Positions 35,296-46,763 of a DNA stretch of 64,000 nucleotides are shown here, piece by piece; the first letter of the stretch is position 1; each line of letters opens with the position of its first letter. The DNA lies in contig CACRXP010000433.1 of assembly GCA_902702965.1 (NCBI GenBank), positions 465,824 to 529,823 on the forward strand. The letters run 5' to 3'. The notes below the pieces were generated by a model that ran no database searches, was not told where the DNA came from, and saw nothing but the letters and a program-made list of their open reading frames with translations. The DNA comes from Spirometra erinaceieuropaei (Eukaryota; Platyhelminthes; Cestoda; Diphyllobothriidea; Diphyllobothriidae). Made by a program: the position numbers and the translations under genes.

Positions 35296-35830
35296 CAATG
35301 CAACTGCTTAATTTTATGAACCTTATATGGGCTCCTCTTAACACCGTTGACAAATGCATGCAATATTGTTAACTTTACAAGCTACATTCGTAAATGCAGA
35401 TACATGACGTTTCATGAACTGCCATTTAACGGTATTAAAAAATCTCACAATTAGAAACTTTTTTAAAACCAAATTATACTCTTCTTTTGAGTATGAAATT
35501 GGAAGAAGACGTGATTTTCTACCGAATAAGTAAAAGAATGAATATTTTTATGCATGTTTTCCATGAAATATAATTGAATTTTCAAGCGCATCGAAAATCA
35601 ATGAGAAAATTGCATACTGCTTAAGTAGTCATTTTCTGCAGAGTATAGATCTTACATGCAGCCGAAAATAAGTTCCTTCGAAAGCCGACACCCTGCGGTA
35701 ACTGGATCATTATAGATTTATGCTGCATCATGATTAGTTTTACAACACCACTTACTTTATCTTTTCGAAACGAGAACGCATTTCGAAATTTTGGTTAACA
35801 TTTCATGAGTTAGCACATCTACTGTACTTG
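35296..35830. mobile_element. Family C element, loop and right arm only
   Basis: Starts inside the loop (AATTTTATGAACCTTATATG) and runs to the right end GAGTTAGCACATCTACTGTA. The left arm is missing. The loop here is inverted relative to 24113-25080: the CATGACGTTTCATGAACTG segment follows the ATATGG word instead of preceding it. Confidence 0.65.
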
Positions 35831-36622
35831 TCGTGCTTTTTTCACATTGATTTTCGATGGTTCTATGTATTCGAATATATTTTATAGAAAACATGCATAA
35901 ACACATGCTTCCTTTTATTTGTTTGGTAGAAAATTGCATCATCTTTACATTTTGTACCCTAAGAAAGATTATTTTTCGGTTTTAAAATAGTTTCTTGTTA
36001 TGCGATTTTTAAGACCGTGCGATGTCCATTCCTACAGTATCGTACATGTCCGTTTATCAAGTCTTCTCATGAAATGTACAACATATCCCGCATCCAGAGC
36101 AAAATTTTATGAACTCTATATGGCATCTTCTCAAAGGCATAGAGGAATATATGATTTTTCTTACGCCGAAAGCATACACTTAATAAACGGAAATCGCTAA
36201 ACGCTGGTAAACCATCTGGTCTGGCTCAAAACTATTCGAGAATTGGAGAACTTTTTCAAAACCGAAATATACACATTCTTCGGGTATAAAATGTGAAGAT
36301 AATGTGATTTCCTACCAAACAAATAAAAGAGGGCATGTTTTATGCATGTTTTCTATAAAATATATTCGAATATATAGAACCATCGAAAATCAATGTGAAA
36401 AATGCATGATAAGTAAATAGTCAATTTTTTCCGAGTGTGGTTTCTGCAGGTGGGCGGCAATAAGTGCATTCAGAAGCCGACATCCTGGTGAGTCCGAAAT
36501 ACTATAGGATTATGCCGCAAGATAATCAGTGTTACAAATCCACCTAAGTAATCCCTCCTAATCGAAAACGCATTTCGGAATTTCGGTCAACACTTCATGA
36601 TGTCGGTCACGCACTGTATATG
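35831..36622. mobile_element. Family C' fold-back element abutting the previous one
   Basis: Begins within the left arm (CACATTGATTTTCGATGG), has the loop word CTATATGGCATCTTC and ends GATGTCGGTCACGCACTGTA. The inner arms match: the ATAGAAAACATGCATAAACA left-side word is inverted at GCATGTTTTCTAT. The outer left arm is lost where it meets the preceding element. Confidence 0.65.
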
Positions 36623-36812
36623 ACATGGTACCGACATAGACATGGGAGACTGGAATGACCATTTCTGGCTTATTAGCCGTCATCAGTTAGTCATACCCAA
36701 CCCCAAGTGTGGATCACTTGAGATTCGAACCCGGGATCTTTGGTCATGGAGTTGAACGCTCTACCATTGAGCCACGGGCCCGTTGACCTGTCGGTTGTGA
36801 TCGGAAATATTA
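36612..36812 (-). repeat. Family B SINE, minus
   Basis: ACATAGACATGGGAGACTGG, CATTTCTGGCTTATTAGCCG, then a reversed tRNA-like head with GATTCGAACCCGGGATC (B box) and CTCTACCATTGAGCCACGGG (A box). The head differs from other B copies in the anticodon region, so a second tRNA subfamily is possible. Confidence 0.65.
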
Positions 36813-37113
36813 ATTATGACAGATAGGTGCTCACCGATCAGGTTATGGAACGTGCTTGATCCGTTGTGCCTTGGTGGTCATACTAGAACCCTCGAAGCAG
36901 TCGCACAGCGACAAGTAGTAGACCTAAATGAGATGGTACCGACAAAGACAGAGGGGACCGAAAGGGCCATTTCTGGCCTATTAGCCGTCGTCAGCCATTC
37001 ATACCCAATCCCAAGTGTAGATCACTTGATATTCAAACCCATTTATGAGCCCCAAAGCTCAACAAAACAAGCACGTTCCGTAACCTGATCGGTTAGCGCC
37101 TATCTGTCATAAT
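36813..37113. mobile_element. Family B-derived TIR element
   Basis: Both ends carry a 43-bp inverted repeat (36813-36855 and 37071-37113) with three differences. It starts ATTATGACAGATAGG and ends inward at GGAACGTGC. The inside is antisense B sequence (ACAAAGACAGAGGGGACCG, CATTTCTGGCCTATTAGCCG). A TA run (37111-37137) follows at once. Confidence 0.65.
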
Positions 37114-37137
37114 ATATATATATATATATATATATAT
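37111..37137. repeat. (TA)n microsatellite
   Basis: About 13 TA units, at the right end of the TIR element. Confidence 0.85.
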
Positions 37138-38689
37138 GGTATAATTTGAAAAACAGGCACCCCAAGAAATATAATTAGGAAGATGGAATTCTTTGGGAAA
37201 CAGTCAACTTTATTGTGCAAATTTTCGAGACTGGTTTACAGCTCGTCTTGAGACAACGGGCGTGCAAAAACAATTGACTTCTAGACCAAGTCTGACAAAG
37301 GATTCTATGATTGGTTAAAGTCATCTTCTCGAAATTGGTTAAGTCAGTTTGGATTTGTCCTTAACGATTTTGTATGTGGCATCTAGATCGATATGCCAGT
37401 TGATGCATGCCTCATCTGAGTGTATAGCCTCCAGGACTTCGCAGCCTTTCCTTATTGGGCAGGCGCCAACAATGTGAGTGTTTTCCTATGCAATTTTGTG
37501 CCCAGTGTCCAGTGTTTGCACGGCCACCTGGGAGGCATGGTCGCGTCTCTTTACCGTTAACTAATGTTTATGTATATGGGTTGAGACAGATTGCTCATTG
37601 ATTGTTTAACGAAACTCACTCGTGTCTTGTCTTCGTTGGTAATCTTACTAGCCAACGGGATATGCCCGTTCGGTTGCACCTCGCGACTTAATCTAAAACC
37701 GTCGCAGGCAGTCACATTGCGACGCGTTGCAGTGCAGGAAAGGATACCAACAAAGACAATGAGAACTGAGAAGGTCAATACCGACCATTTCAAACTATAA
37801 TCCACTTGACGCGCTATCATTCGTGGCTTTGTGGCTGCCACGAAATGAGGTAATTCCGGACTGCGAGTCAGACTACAGTCGTTGCTTCTAAATCGGACAT
37901 TTATGGTGTCGCCACTCATACAGGATTCGAGACCTCCCTGAATGAATATGTTGACTCGGCGATCAGTTCATGCATGACACGGGTCGAAGATAGTTAATTA
38001 GATGCAGCACAGATTCTAGCGCAAATCACTGTTTAGGGTTGGCCTCTCAGGTCAGCAATATTCATTATCATCCGCGGCGGTGGGACTTTCTCCATGCTTG
38101 GCAGTCATAGCTGCGAACAGTGGTATTTAACACGCTGTTTTAGTACAGCACTCCTAGTCTCTGCAGCCCAGTTACCTGTTAGCTGATTCGGGACTCTAAT
38201 TTTTGTCGAAGAAAAGGCTGGCCCCACGGGAAGTCATCCGTGCGATGCAGATCTAGCCCGTATGTAGTCAAATCTGTAGGGCCACATTGCCTGGCGGGGC
38301 TTTTTTGAATTCTCACACAAGGAGTCCCTAAACATTCTGATGGACTGTGCCGCTGCCTCGCGCGGGTGACGCCGCTGTGGGTGGCTTTCCCATAGCCTGT
38401 CAAGTGGGGACATTAATGGGTCTTTTACTAAACTGGTCACATTTGGCTTGTTATTGGCGTTATTTTCAAAGGAAAAAGCATGCACTCCTGCCGACCAGAC
38501 CGTTATTTCCGTTGATTGTCGGTGTTTGGTAGGAGGGCTCCGGCGCGAATCGTCCGGCGAACACTAAGACATCCCCTTCACTCCACTTTTATCCTCTGAA
38601 AAGCATGCAATCTCCGGCAGAACCAACGTCCTTATTCATGAGATGAGAGTTTGGACGTTGCAAGCGTCGACGTCCACTGCATACCCCCA
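37138..38689. other. No supported gene; degenerate hammerhead-like word on minus strand
   Basis: On the minus strand near 37223-37252 the order CTCAAGA, GAG ... CTC, GAAA echoes the Penelope-type motif at 11818-11861, and an AATAAAG word follows in both. The core has a changed base, so I do not call a ribozyme. A 120-codon minus frame (37557-37919) has no recognised domain. Confidence 0.35.
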
Positions 38690-38860
38690 CGAAGGTGGCA
38701 CAGCGCCGACACATTGCGCAGCATCTACTGTACTCTCTCCTCCCTCACCCATTTTGTTCTCGTGACAATACAATGTCCAGACGAGGAGGCGGGCATAGGG
38801 GCTGACAAAGTTGATCGTCCCGTCTAAGCGTGTCACGCACGACCAGGTACCAGGCTTCTG
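38690..38860 (+). repeat. Family E repeat fragment
   Basis: GCGCAGCATCTACTGTACTC, GTGACAATACA and GAGGCGGG words in E order. Truncated at both ends. Confidence 0.45.
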
Positions 38861-41261
38861 TTAGGACGGCCTTGGTCTCACCTGGGTGAAAGTGTCCTAA
38901 GGACAACATTTGAGAAGAATCCTTTGTAGCCTGATCCTCTGTCGTGAGAAGGATCTAGATATTTCGTCAGCAAGCAACCTCCTTAGCCACGACTCTCTGA
39001 GTCCCGCGTCATATTTATTATAGTGAGGAATCCGATGACTTACTGTGGGGACGCATTCCCCATTGTCGGATTCGCTCTCTTTCCTCCCCTCCTGGGAACC
39101 AATCGTGTATCCGAAACGGTCAGCCTACTGTTGACGTGAGAAGAGATTCATAATCACATTTCGAAACGACCTGTTTAAGTCTTAAATTTCTTTGTAAGAT
39201 TCTCTACAGCATCATGCCTAATTAAATGCCCGTTTCGACAGGGCCGGCCTCATGTCGAGGGCAATGTTTCCGTGTAGTTTTAACAATTTGGTTTGAAGTC
39301 TACTTTGTTGTTGTGTTAAGGTCAATGCTGGTAGCGGTCACCAAACTCCACCATAGATTTTTGTATGTCGAAGGCAATTTTCGAAATCTTCAAAGTTCTG
39401 ATTTTGGTAAAGAACGGCGAATAGCCTGATTTGCATCAACACTCTCCTTAAGCTTGTTGTAAAAGTAGTTACATTTCCCCCGACGAGGCTAGCCTTCGCA
39501 GGTAGGGAGGAAAATAGTGTGGCAAGTCTGCCATCAGGAAGAACTGTCTTGTGTTTGACTCCAACAAAGCATTAAGCTATCATGTTGAACTCTGCTAGGA
39601 GTCCGTTCGAAAACTTTCCCTCCTAACAACTGTTACTGAATCTGTACACCCACAAGGTTCGGACTACGGACAAGCAAAGTACGTCGTACTGCTGGCAGAA
39701 GTAAATTTTGTGGACTTTGTGAACCACAACTCCTTTGAGCTGACAAAGACAACCGGACCTCGATGGAGGTATTCAAAGATAGCTTTTAGGTCCAACCACA
39801 GTAATTAGGTTTGCCTTTAAGTCCTCAATCGACGCCGGAATGACAAGTTGCCGCCTAGAATGCCAGGTCACGCCTCTTGAACGACCTCAATGAACGTATC
39901 GGCCAGCGCCTACTTAACCCACCTCGTCAACTTCTTTGCATTTGTTTATCAGTGGGCCACTTGTTGATTTCAAACGTTCCAAGCTGGTGGCAAGGAAGTG
40001 GCCTAAACTGACGGACCAAACTTCCACCGCAATAGCGCCACCTCCGTTAAAAGGAGCATGGCTTAGGCAACAGGCAACGGCCTCCTTCAGAGGGCAGTGC
40101 CCTGGACGATCTAAGAGAACCCAACTGCTTCCGCCTCACGAGTTCCAGTTGTCCCGATTGAAATTTCCAAACTGCTCAGGCGTCCTCACAACTAATTTCT
40201 CCTTGTTTTGCCCCAACTGCAACTTTGTCCGTTGGTATTTCGTCATTCTCCCTCTGACTGGTATTTTCGACCAAGATTGTGAAAGGAGTTTCGGTTGGAC
40301 ATGGGGACATGTAGACATCGTATTACAGATGGATTTGTCCTAAACCTCAGGTGGTTAGGGTTATGGCTAGTGTCAAGGTTAAAGGGGTTAAGACTAGGGT
40401 TATGGTTAGGGTTGAATTTGGAGTGAGAGAATAGGGACCCTTCTGGAATCTAAAGCAAAGCCACCTGCAATACTGGGTAGGGCCATATTCACGCGTCTAA
40501 CTGAAGTTTCCTTTGTCGTGTTTACGCGAATTTCGACTGGATTGCGTCCAATAGTCAAACGGTACCACAGCATTCAAGTTCGTCGGAAGTTATTCGGCAA
40601 TAGATAATTTCAAACTACAGCAGTCAATCGCCGGTTCTGGAAAAGTTTAGGGTCACGAGGCCTTTGACCAGGTTATCTGCCCACCTGAAATTCCCTGTTT
40701 TGTAGATTATCTGAATGTTTATCAATAGGTGCGGATTTACTGGTTCCCCAAACCAACCTTGACTCATATAACTAAAAGTATTACTTCTATCACCACCGGA
40801 GCATTTCACTGTCAGCCAACTAGTGATCCTGCATCTACCCCCGATCACGAATATTCCATGCCATAAGTTGGCATAATTAGGGCCTTTTTCCAGAGGAATA
40901 AACGGATCTTTCCGACCATAACTTATTAGCATTCTTTGAGTGAAAGACTTATGCTGAGGTTGTTATTTCCTCATCCATATTTATGCAAATTGGGGGAGTC
41001 TGCCTGTCGGGCTAGCTCGCCGTCTTTTAATTGCGCATTTCCAAGCTACCCGGTATTTCCCGATGCCAAACAGCGAGTTTGAAGGCGCTGTCTGGATGCC
41101 TGGTTTTCATTCTCCAGGACTGTCACCATACAGTTCTCATGTATCTTATCAACACTTTCGTATGCACGACCTTGGACAGGTGGGATGTTTGTATTCACGG
41201 CAAATTTGAAAAGGGAGAGAGCTCGTCTTTTCTGAGATAATAAATAATTTACGGCAGACAG
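38861..41261. other. No supported gene; degenerate TTAGGG-like array at 40346-40428
   Basis: The array has GGTTAGGGTTATGG-type units and stands alone, without a D unit. A 135-codon plus frame (39936-40343) has no recognised domain and no paired splice sites, so I leave it uncalled. Confidence 0.35.
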
Positions 41262-41705
41262 ATGACAGTTCGACCGTCGTAACCGACGATGGCCACCGTG
41301 TGCACAACCGCAGGTGACAGCAGGCACGGTGACTTGTGCTGCACCTATCGCACTCTCTCCTCATCCCCCACTCGGGTCCGGTCTCAAGACAGAGTCAAGA
41401 AGACCGGAGGCGAGGGGAAGGCACATGTAACTGGCACGGCGAATGAACCCGCACGTAGGCGTACCGTCCCATATTTCCCTGTCCACAACAAACAAATACC
41501 CAGCATTATAACCAACAACAACAGTGGGGGAGGGTGAGGAAGGGATACCAATTGGCGCGACGTGAGCCGGCAAGTGGGCTTGCCAATACGCCCCGAATGA
41601 TGGTATTTGTGTTGGATGCGCATTCCCGATAACCCCTGCAAGAATCCCATGTGGCTCCCGTGTTGGTCTAGCGCATCTATCGCGTGGCTCGTTTTGGAAG
41701 CGAAC
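41262..41705 (+). repeat. Family E repeat, plus, near full length
   Basis: GACAGTTCGACCGTCG, GATGGCCACCGTGTGC, CTCAAGACAGAGTCAAGAAG, ACCAACAACAACAGTGGGG, GATGCGCATTCCCGATAAC and GTTGGTCTAGCGCATCTA in the family order. The minus-strand frames over it (up to 149 codons) are chance frames. Confidence 0.7.
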
Positions 41706-41889
41706 AACAGACAGACCCGATATGACTGTAATAGGCAGCAGGGTTTTTTGGCTGACGCCTAGACGCGAATCGCCAAAATCTGCGACCGGTCGTAAGTCGC
41801 AGATTTGCATATTCTGAACACTGGTCTGTTTTTGCGCTATTCAGTTACCACAGCACTTGAGGTCACTAGTCTGGCTAGCAAGCTTATAA

Positions 41890-42743
41890 ATGCACTTCTT
41901 TTCTACCTCCTGAAAAAGCCGCACTTGGTGGAAAATGACTACTAAAGTAGCATGCATTTTTCCTATTGATTTTCGATGGTCTCATAAATTCAAATATATT
42001 TTATAGAAAACATGCACAAAAATATGCCTTATTTTGCTCATTTCGTAGGAACTCACATTGTCTCCACATTTTCGACCCAATGAAAGTGTATATTTAGGTT
42101 TTGAAAAAGTTTTCCGATTCTCGAATAATTTTGAGCCTGGTCAGCCGTTGTACCTGCGTTTAGCGATTTCAGTCTACAAGGTGCATGCTTTCCGCGTAAG
42201 GAAAAGCATATGTTCCTCTATGGTTTATAGAAGATATTATATAGAGTTCATGAAATTTCGCAATGGATCCGGACTGTGCTGTACATTTCATGAGGAGCAT
42301 TGGCAAATAGACAGGCACGATGTTGTATGAATGGACATTGCGCGGTCTCAAAAAATCTCATAATTAGGAAGTTTTTCAAAAGCTAAATATGCAGTTTCTT
42401 TGGGTACAAAATATGAAGATAATGTGACTTGCTACCAAATAGGCAGAAGAAAGCATGTTTTTGTGCATGTTTTTTATAAAACATATTTGAATTTATAAGA
42501 CCATCGAAAATCAATAGGAATAATGCATGCTACTTTAGTAGTAATTTTTTACTAAGTGCGGTTTTTGAAGGAGGTAAAATAGAAACGCATTTAAAAATTG
42601 ACATAATGGCGAGTCCGAATTGCTATAGGATTATGCTACATACTAATCAATATTACAACCGCGCCTAAGTGATCCTTCCTAGTCGAAAACGTATTCCACA
42701 ATTTCGGCCACTATTTCATGAGATCGGTCACGCACTGTACGTT
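41890..42743. mobile_element. Family C' fold-back element
   Basis: Left arm from about 41905 (ATGCACTTCTTTTCTACCTC; GTAGCATGCATTTTTCCTAT) and right arm to GATCGGTCACGCACTGTA. The blocks AGAAAACATGCACAAAAATA and its inverse TTTTTGTGCATGTTTTTT mark the arms. The outermost left end is missing. Confidence 0.7.
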
Positions 42744-43214
42744 GTAAAAATTGAGAAGGGGAAAGTTGACCGATTGTCAGTACGGAAAATAAAATACCGT
42801 CTCAGGTTCGTGCCCAACTAGCTATTTATAGACACCCTCAGCCATGATGGAATGTACTACAAGTGCACTGGATTGAAAGGAAGTCCGGCTGGCTCACGGC
42901 GATTGTCTAACGGGCCGCGTCAAGTCCTCACAAACTCACAGCTATTGCCCTACATGCGCGTGGTTTGTTCTAGACATATGCCTCCACGCCGCGTCAGCCA
43001 CGGAGCCCAAGCCCATCACCTGTTGGTGGACGGTCGACTCGTGCATGAGCGTGGGATTAGGGGGTGGGGCTAACAGTGGGCATCCAGCCCCACGCATATC
43101 CGCGCGTCCCTAACAATAATAAATCCTCCATAGGGCTGCGATTTAGGCTGCAATGTCTCCTCCTTGGTGTAGGTTTTTTGACGTTCAACCAGTTCAGCTT
43201 TGAGCTGCCCTTTA
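42744..43214. other. No recognisable gene
   Basis: Short frames without domains between a C' and an E copy. Confidence 0.35.
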
Positions 43215-43625
43215 GGAAGCCTGGTACATGTGGTGGGAACCAGGTCGTGCGTGGCACGCGTAGACGGACTGTTTAGTTTTGTCGGGAATGCGCATCCATA
43301 AAGAATGCCAACATTGGAGTATGGTGGCCCGCCCAGTTGCCTATTCACCACGCGCCAATCGGGATTCCTGCCGCCCCCTATTTGCATTGTGGTATAAAAT
43401 CCTGGACAGTGTATGTTTTGGACCCGAGGGTGTGGTGGCACGCCTATGTGGGGATTCTCGCCGCGCCAACCAACTGCTCCCTCCCCCTCCTCCGGTCTTC
43501 TTGTCTCTGCCCTGACAGTGGATCCAGGTGGGGGAGGAGGAGCGAGCGCGGTAGATGCTGCGCAAGTCATTGTGCCTGTTTCACCTTGCTGTGGAGCACA
43601 CGATGAACGTCGTCGGCAACGACGA
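43215..43625 (-). repeat. Family E repeat, minus
   Basis: GGCACGCGTAGACGGACTG, GTATGTTTTGGACCCGAGGG, CTCCGGTCTTCTTGTCTCTG, GCGGTAGATGCTGCGCAAGT and CTTGCTGTGGAGCACACG, the reverse of the plus copies. Confidence 0.65.
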
Positions 43626-43929
43626 GCGAACTCCTATACTGTTTGAGCAGTTAACAGAAAAGTGAAATGACGCTTCCTCGGTGGTCCGAAAGATGCAAAA
43701 CCTGGAGACACTGGGAGGGCATTTGAAGGGCATTTTAACTCTAGTTTCCGATCATTAATATTTCACTTTTCAAGGGAGCATTATCACCTTGTCACGGCAT
43801 TTTTTCGGCTCTGGAATATGCCATCAGAACAGCATTTTCCAGATCCAGTCCAAACGTTTATGTACGAATGTCAGTTTACTGCAGTAACTTTCAGCAAAAA
43901 AACATCTACACCCGCTAAACCGTCAGCGC

Positions 43930-44055
43930 TGTATGATTTATTCATATTGACACAAATGTGAAAAATCGGCGCCTCCATGTGGAATTGAACCCACGACTGC
44001 ATGGGAAGGCTTTATTACAGCCAACTCTCTTACCACCTGAGCTACGAGGGCCCAA
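43930..44055 (-). repeat. Family A element, minus, with tail
   Basis: Reversed tail (TTCATATTGACACAAATGTG), then GGCGCCTCCATGTGG, reversed B box GGAATTGAACCCACG and reversed A box CTTACCACCTGAGCTACGAG. About 475 bp upstream of the coding exon at 44530. Confidence 0.65.
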
Positions 44056-44529
44056 AACATCTATGAACAGTGCGGTTTGCACAGAAAGCTGACCTTCTGT
44101 TGTTTCTGATACCATCTGCAACTCTTGGAATTCAGTCACAGCGTCTAGTGGCGTGACGCTCTCCCCTACGTTGTTGCTGTGGAGCAGCCTATCTATTTCC
44201 CCCTATTGACCACTGGGAGGAACTTTTGACGTACAATGCCTTAGGTATCTGAATTTTTATCAATTATCTAGGTTTCGTAAAGTCATTTCACTGTCCTTGT
44301 GTTAAGATACGACAAGCGAGTTACAAACGATCATTCCAGTCCTTTGTATCTGCTTACAGAACCGCCCACTACCTTTTAACTGTCGTTATGTGACCACTCC
44401 CGAAGCCTCCTAACAAGAACGCCCTTGCTGTACCTGGCACTTAACCATGCCATATGAACGACGTTCTCTGTGTTCAATTCGAAATTTTATATACTTCATT
44501 CGAACAAACCTCCTCCCTTTGTGTCTCAG

Positions 44530-44653
44530 GTTCCGGAGATTGTCGTTCCCTGGTCGGGCTTCGAGATGACACACGACGACGAGGCCAATCTGAACAAACT
44601 GCGACAGCTGCGTGGTCATACAGAGCAAATAAGGCTAGCGAACGAAACCCTCG
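44530..44653 (+). CDS. ASPP: ASPP-like protein, internal exon iii (conserved coiled-coil core)
   Basis: Acceptor CTCCCTTTGTGTCTCAG ends at 44529; donor CTCG|GTGAGT at 44654. 41 codons plus one base: phase 0 in, phase 1 out. The product contains NLNKLRQLRGHTEQIRLANE. This lines up with the most conserved piece of the ASPP1/2 helical region (human ASPP2 KLKKVRALKGHVEQKRLSNG, by memory): the L-x-x-x-R-x-L-x-G-H-x-E-Q-x-R-L-x-N pattern is kept. This is the exon that makes the family call firm. Confidence 0.9.
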
Positions 44654-45185
44654 GTGAGTCAATTTTGATCTTACGGGTGTGTTTTTCTCTGGTTAATAAG
44701 TGAGGAAAGAGTTGGTATCTGACCATTAGTTGCGGCTTAATGACAGTTGGTAGGTACCGCAAACTTTGGCTCTGACTGCCTGAGTTTTGAGTCCAGTGAA
44801 GTTGGATCCATGGCGATTTTTCCGGTGAAATCACAGATTCTCATGAGACCTCGATGAGTACTGCCTAGGCAAATGTGATCTCTATGGCACCGCTTCAACC
44901 GGAATACGGATCCGTAGAAAATCAATAGGATGGCTAGGGGATGCCTAGCATCTAGCGAGGCAATGCATGCTCGAATTTCACCAAGACACAGTTAACCTTG
45001 CAAGGGCCATCTTCGCCATCGTAGATTCGGTGTACAGATCCTGCCAGCGCGCTATCGACATTCCAAGTAACCTGACTTTGCCTGATAAATAAACTGACCT
45101 TGGTTTAGATCGTGGATCTGTCAGGCCCGAGGTTTGGTTATATCTGCCTGATGGTCGCGAGGGAATCTTAAGAGATAATTTATAA
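44654..45185. other. No recognisable repeat
   Basis: Intron start; nothing recognised. Confidence 0.35.
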
Positions 45186-46763
45186 TATATGTGCTAACTC
45201 AAGAAATGTTAACCAAAATGCTGAAATTCGTTTTTCACTCAAAGAATCACTTAAGTTGGGTTGTAGTATTAATCGCCGTGCAGCATAATCCCATGACGAT
45301 TCGGTTACATCAGGATGCCGGCTTTTGAACAAGCTTCTTTTCAACCGCCTATAAAACCTACACTGAAAAGATGTGGCTACTTAATTAGCATGAAGTTCCA
45401 TCATTGATTTTCGGTGCCATCGCAAATTCAAATTTGCTTCATAGAAAACGTGCACAAAATATACATTCGTCTACTCATTTTGTATAAGATTGCGTCTTCT
45501 TCAAATTTCATGCTCGAAGAAAGAACATATTTCGGTTTTAAAAGTTTCTAGGTAACAATCTGGAGATGGCACCCAAAAAAATCTGTTACCTTGAAATAAT
45601 ACCTTTAACAGTGGACTCAAACGCCTTCAAGCTATATCAGCGGTTGCAGGCCTACTTTCACGCACTACTTGGACTTTCCGCGACGGCCTAACATGGGCTG
45701 GCCGAACGAACATCGCAGGGGGTTACATGGACGATGGTCGCTGTTACCCAACCTTCCCCATCGTTACACACGTACACCTGAATATACGGCATACATTTGC
45801 ATTATGGCAGTTTATAACAAAACCAAATCACTTTAAAATAGGACATGTCGGCAAAACATGGGACAGGAACAGTTCCCAGGCATCTCTCAAAGACATGGCA
45901 TTGAGGCCAAACCAAAGACGATACTGTACTTCGTCTGTGAGCCCGTCAATGTAGATAACCTTCTGAGGGAAGACGATTATACGCCTTCCACTCGTCCGTT
46001 ACCACTATACTGCCTTTGGCGACCCATTTTGTAATAACGGAACGGAGAGCGGGCCAACTTCGATCATTCAATTGTTCAAATAAGGCTCTCCATCGGCTAG
46101 TATCGTACATCCCGACCAGCCATCACTCATAAAACCCCTATTATCACCTATCCCGTAAGACAGGCTGCTTTGGTTAGGCGGATATTTTGGGTGCCATCTC
46201 CCGTTTGGTACCCACATCGTGTCTGCGCATTTGTTAATGTTGCTCGTAGAGTCTACATTATTCTCAAATCCGCTGATAAATTTAGGAACACATGCACGAC
46301 CTCCTCTTAGTAAAGTAGAGAAATGTATGATTTTCCGCACATGGAATATATAAATCTTGTAATTTCGAAACTGTGAATTCAACGGCAACTTCATGTCGGT
46401 TTCAAGATTATTTGGGAATTGAAAAAGCTTTTTATTACCGAATTATACCCTTCGTTCAAATATCATATTTGAAGGAGACGTATTTTTCTTCCAACCGAGT
46501 ACAAATGAATATTTATATGCATGTTTTCCATGAAATATATTAAAATTTATAAGAACATCGAAAATCAATGAGAAAACTTTGTAGTCATTTTTACTGAGTG
46601 CAATTTTTGCAGGCGATCGAAAAGAAGTTCGTTCGAAAGCCGGCATGTCGGGTAACTTAATTGTCATGGAGTTATTAACATAGCAACCCCACTTAAGGAA
46701 TATTTTGAATGGAAAACGCATTTCAGAATTTCGGTTAATATTTTATGAGTAAGCACATCTACT
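45186..46763. mobile_element. Family C fold-back element split by an insertion
   Basis: Left arm 45186 to about 45550 (GTGCTAACTCAAGAAATG; CATCAGGATGCCGGCTTTTG). The right arm runs from about 46310 to GTAAGCACATCTACTGTA (GAAAGCCGGCATGTCGGG). Between them lies a separate inserted element (next entry) in place of most of the loop. Confidence 0.7.
45562..46201. mobile_element. Nested TIR element of 640 bp
   Basis: A perfect 17-bp inverted repeat, GGAGATGGCACCCAAAA at 45562-45578 and its complement at 46185-46201, bounds the block. Near its right end it contains a D-like piece (AACCCCTATTATCACCTATC ... GACAGGCTGC), so it may be a relative of family D. No transposase frame. Confidence 0.6.

Larger units (their letters stand above)
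28214..44529 (+). other. ASPP: Intron of about 16.3 kb, phase 0
   Basis: Donor GTACTT, acceptor CTCCCTTTGTGTCTCAG. Carries tandem E units, four C elements, a double B element and A and E copies (separate entries). No nested gene supported. Confidence 0.7.

Noticed and set aside
37223..37252. Hammerhead ribozyme on the minus strand
   Set aside because: Core reads CTCAAGA in place of CTGANGA and stem I does not form. Kept only as a likely relic of the Penelope-type terminal sequence.
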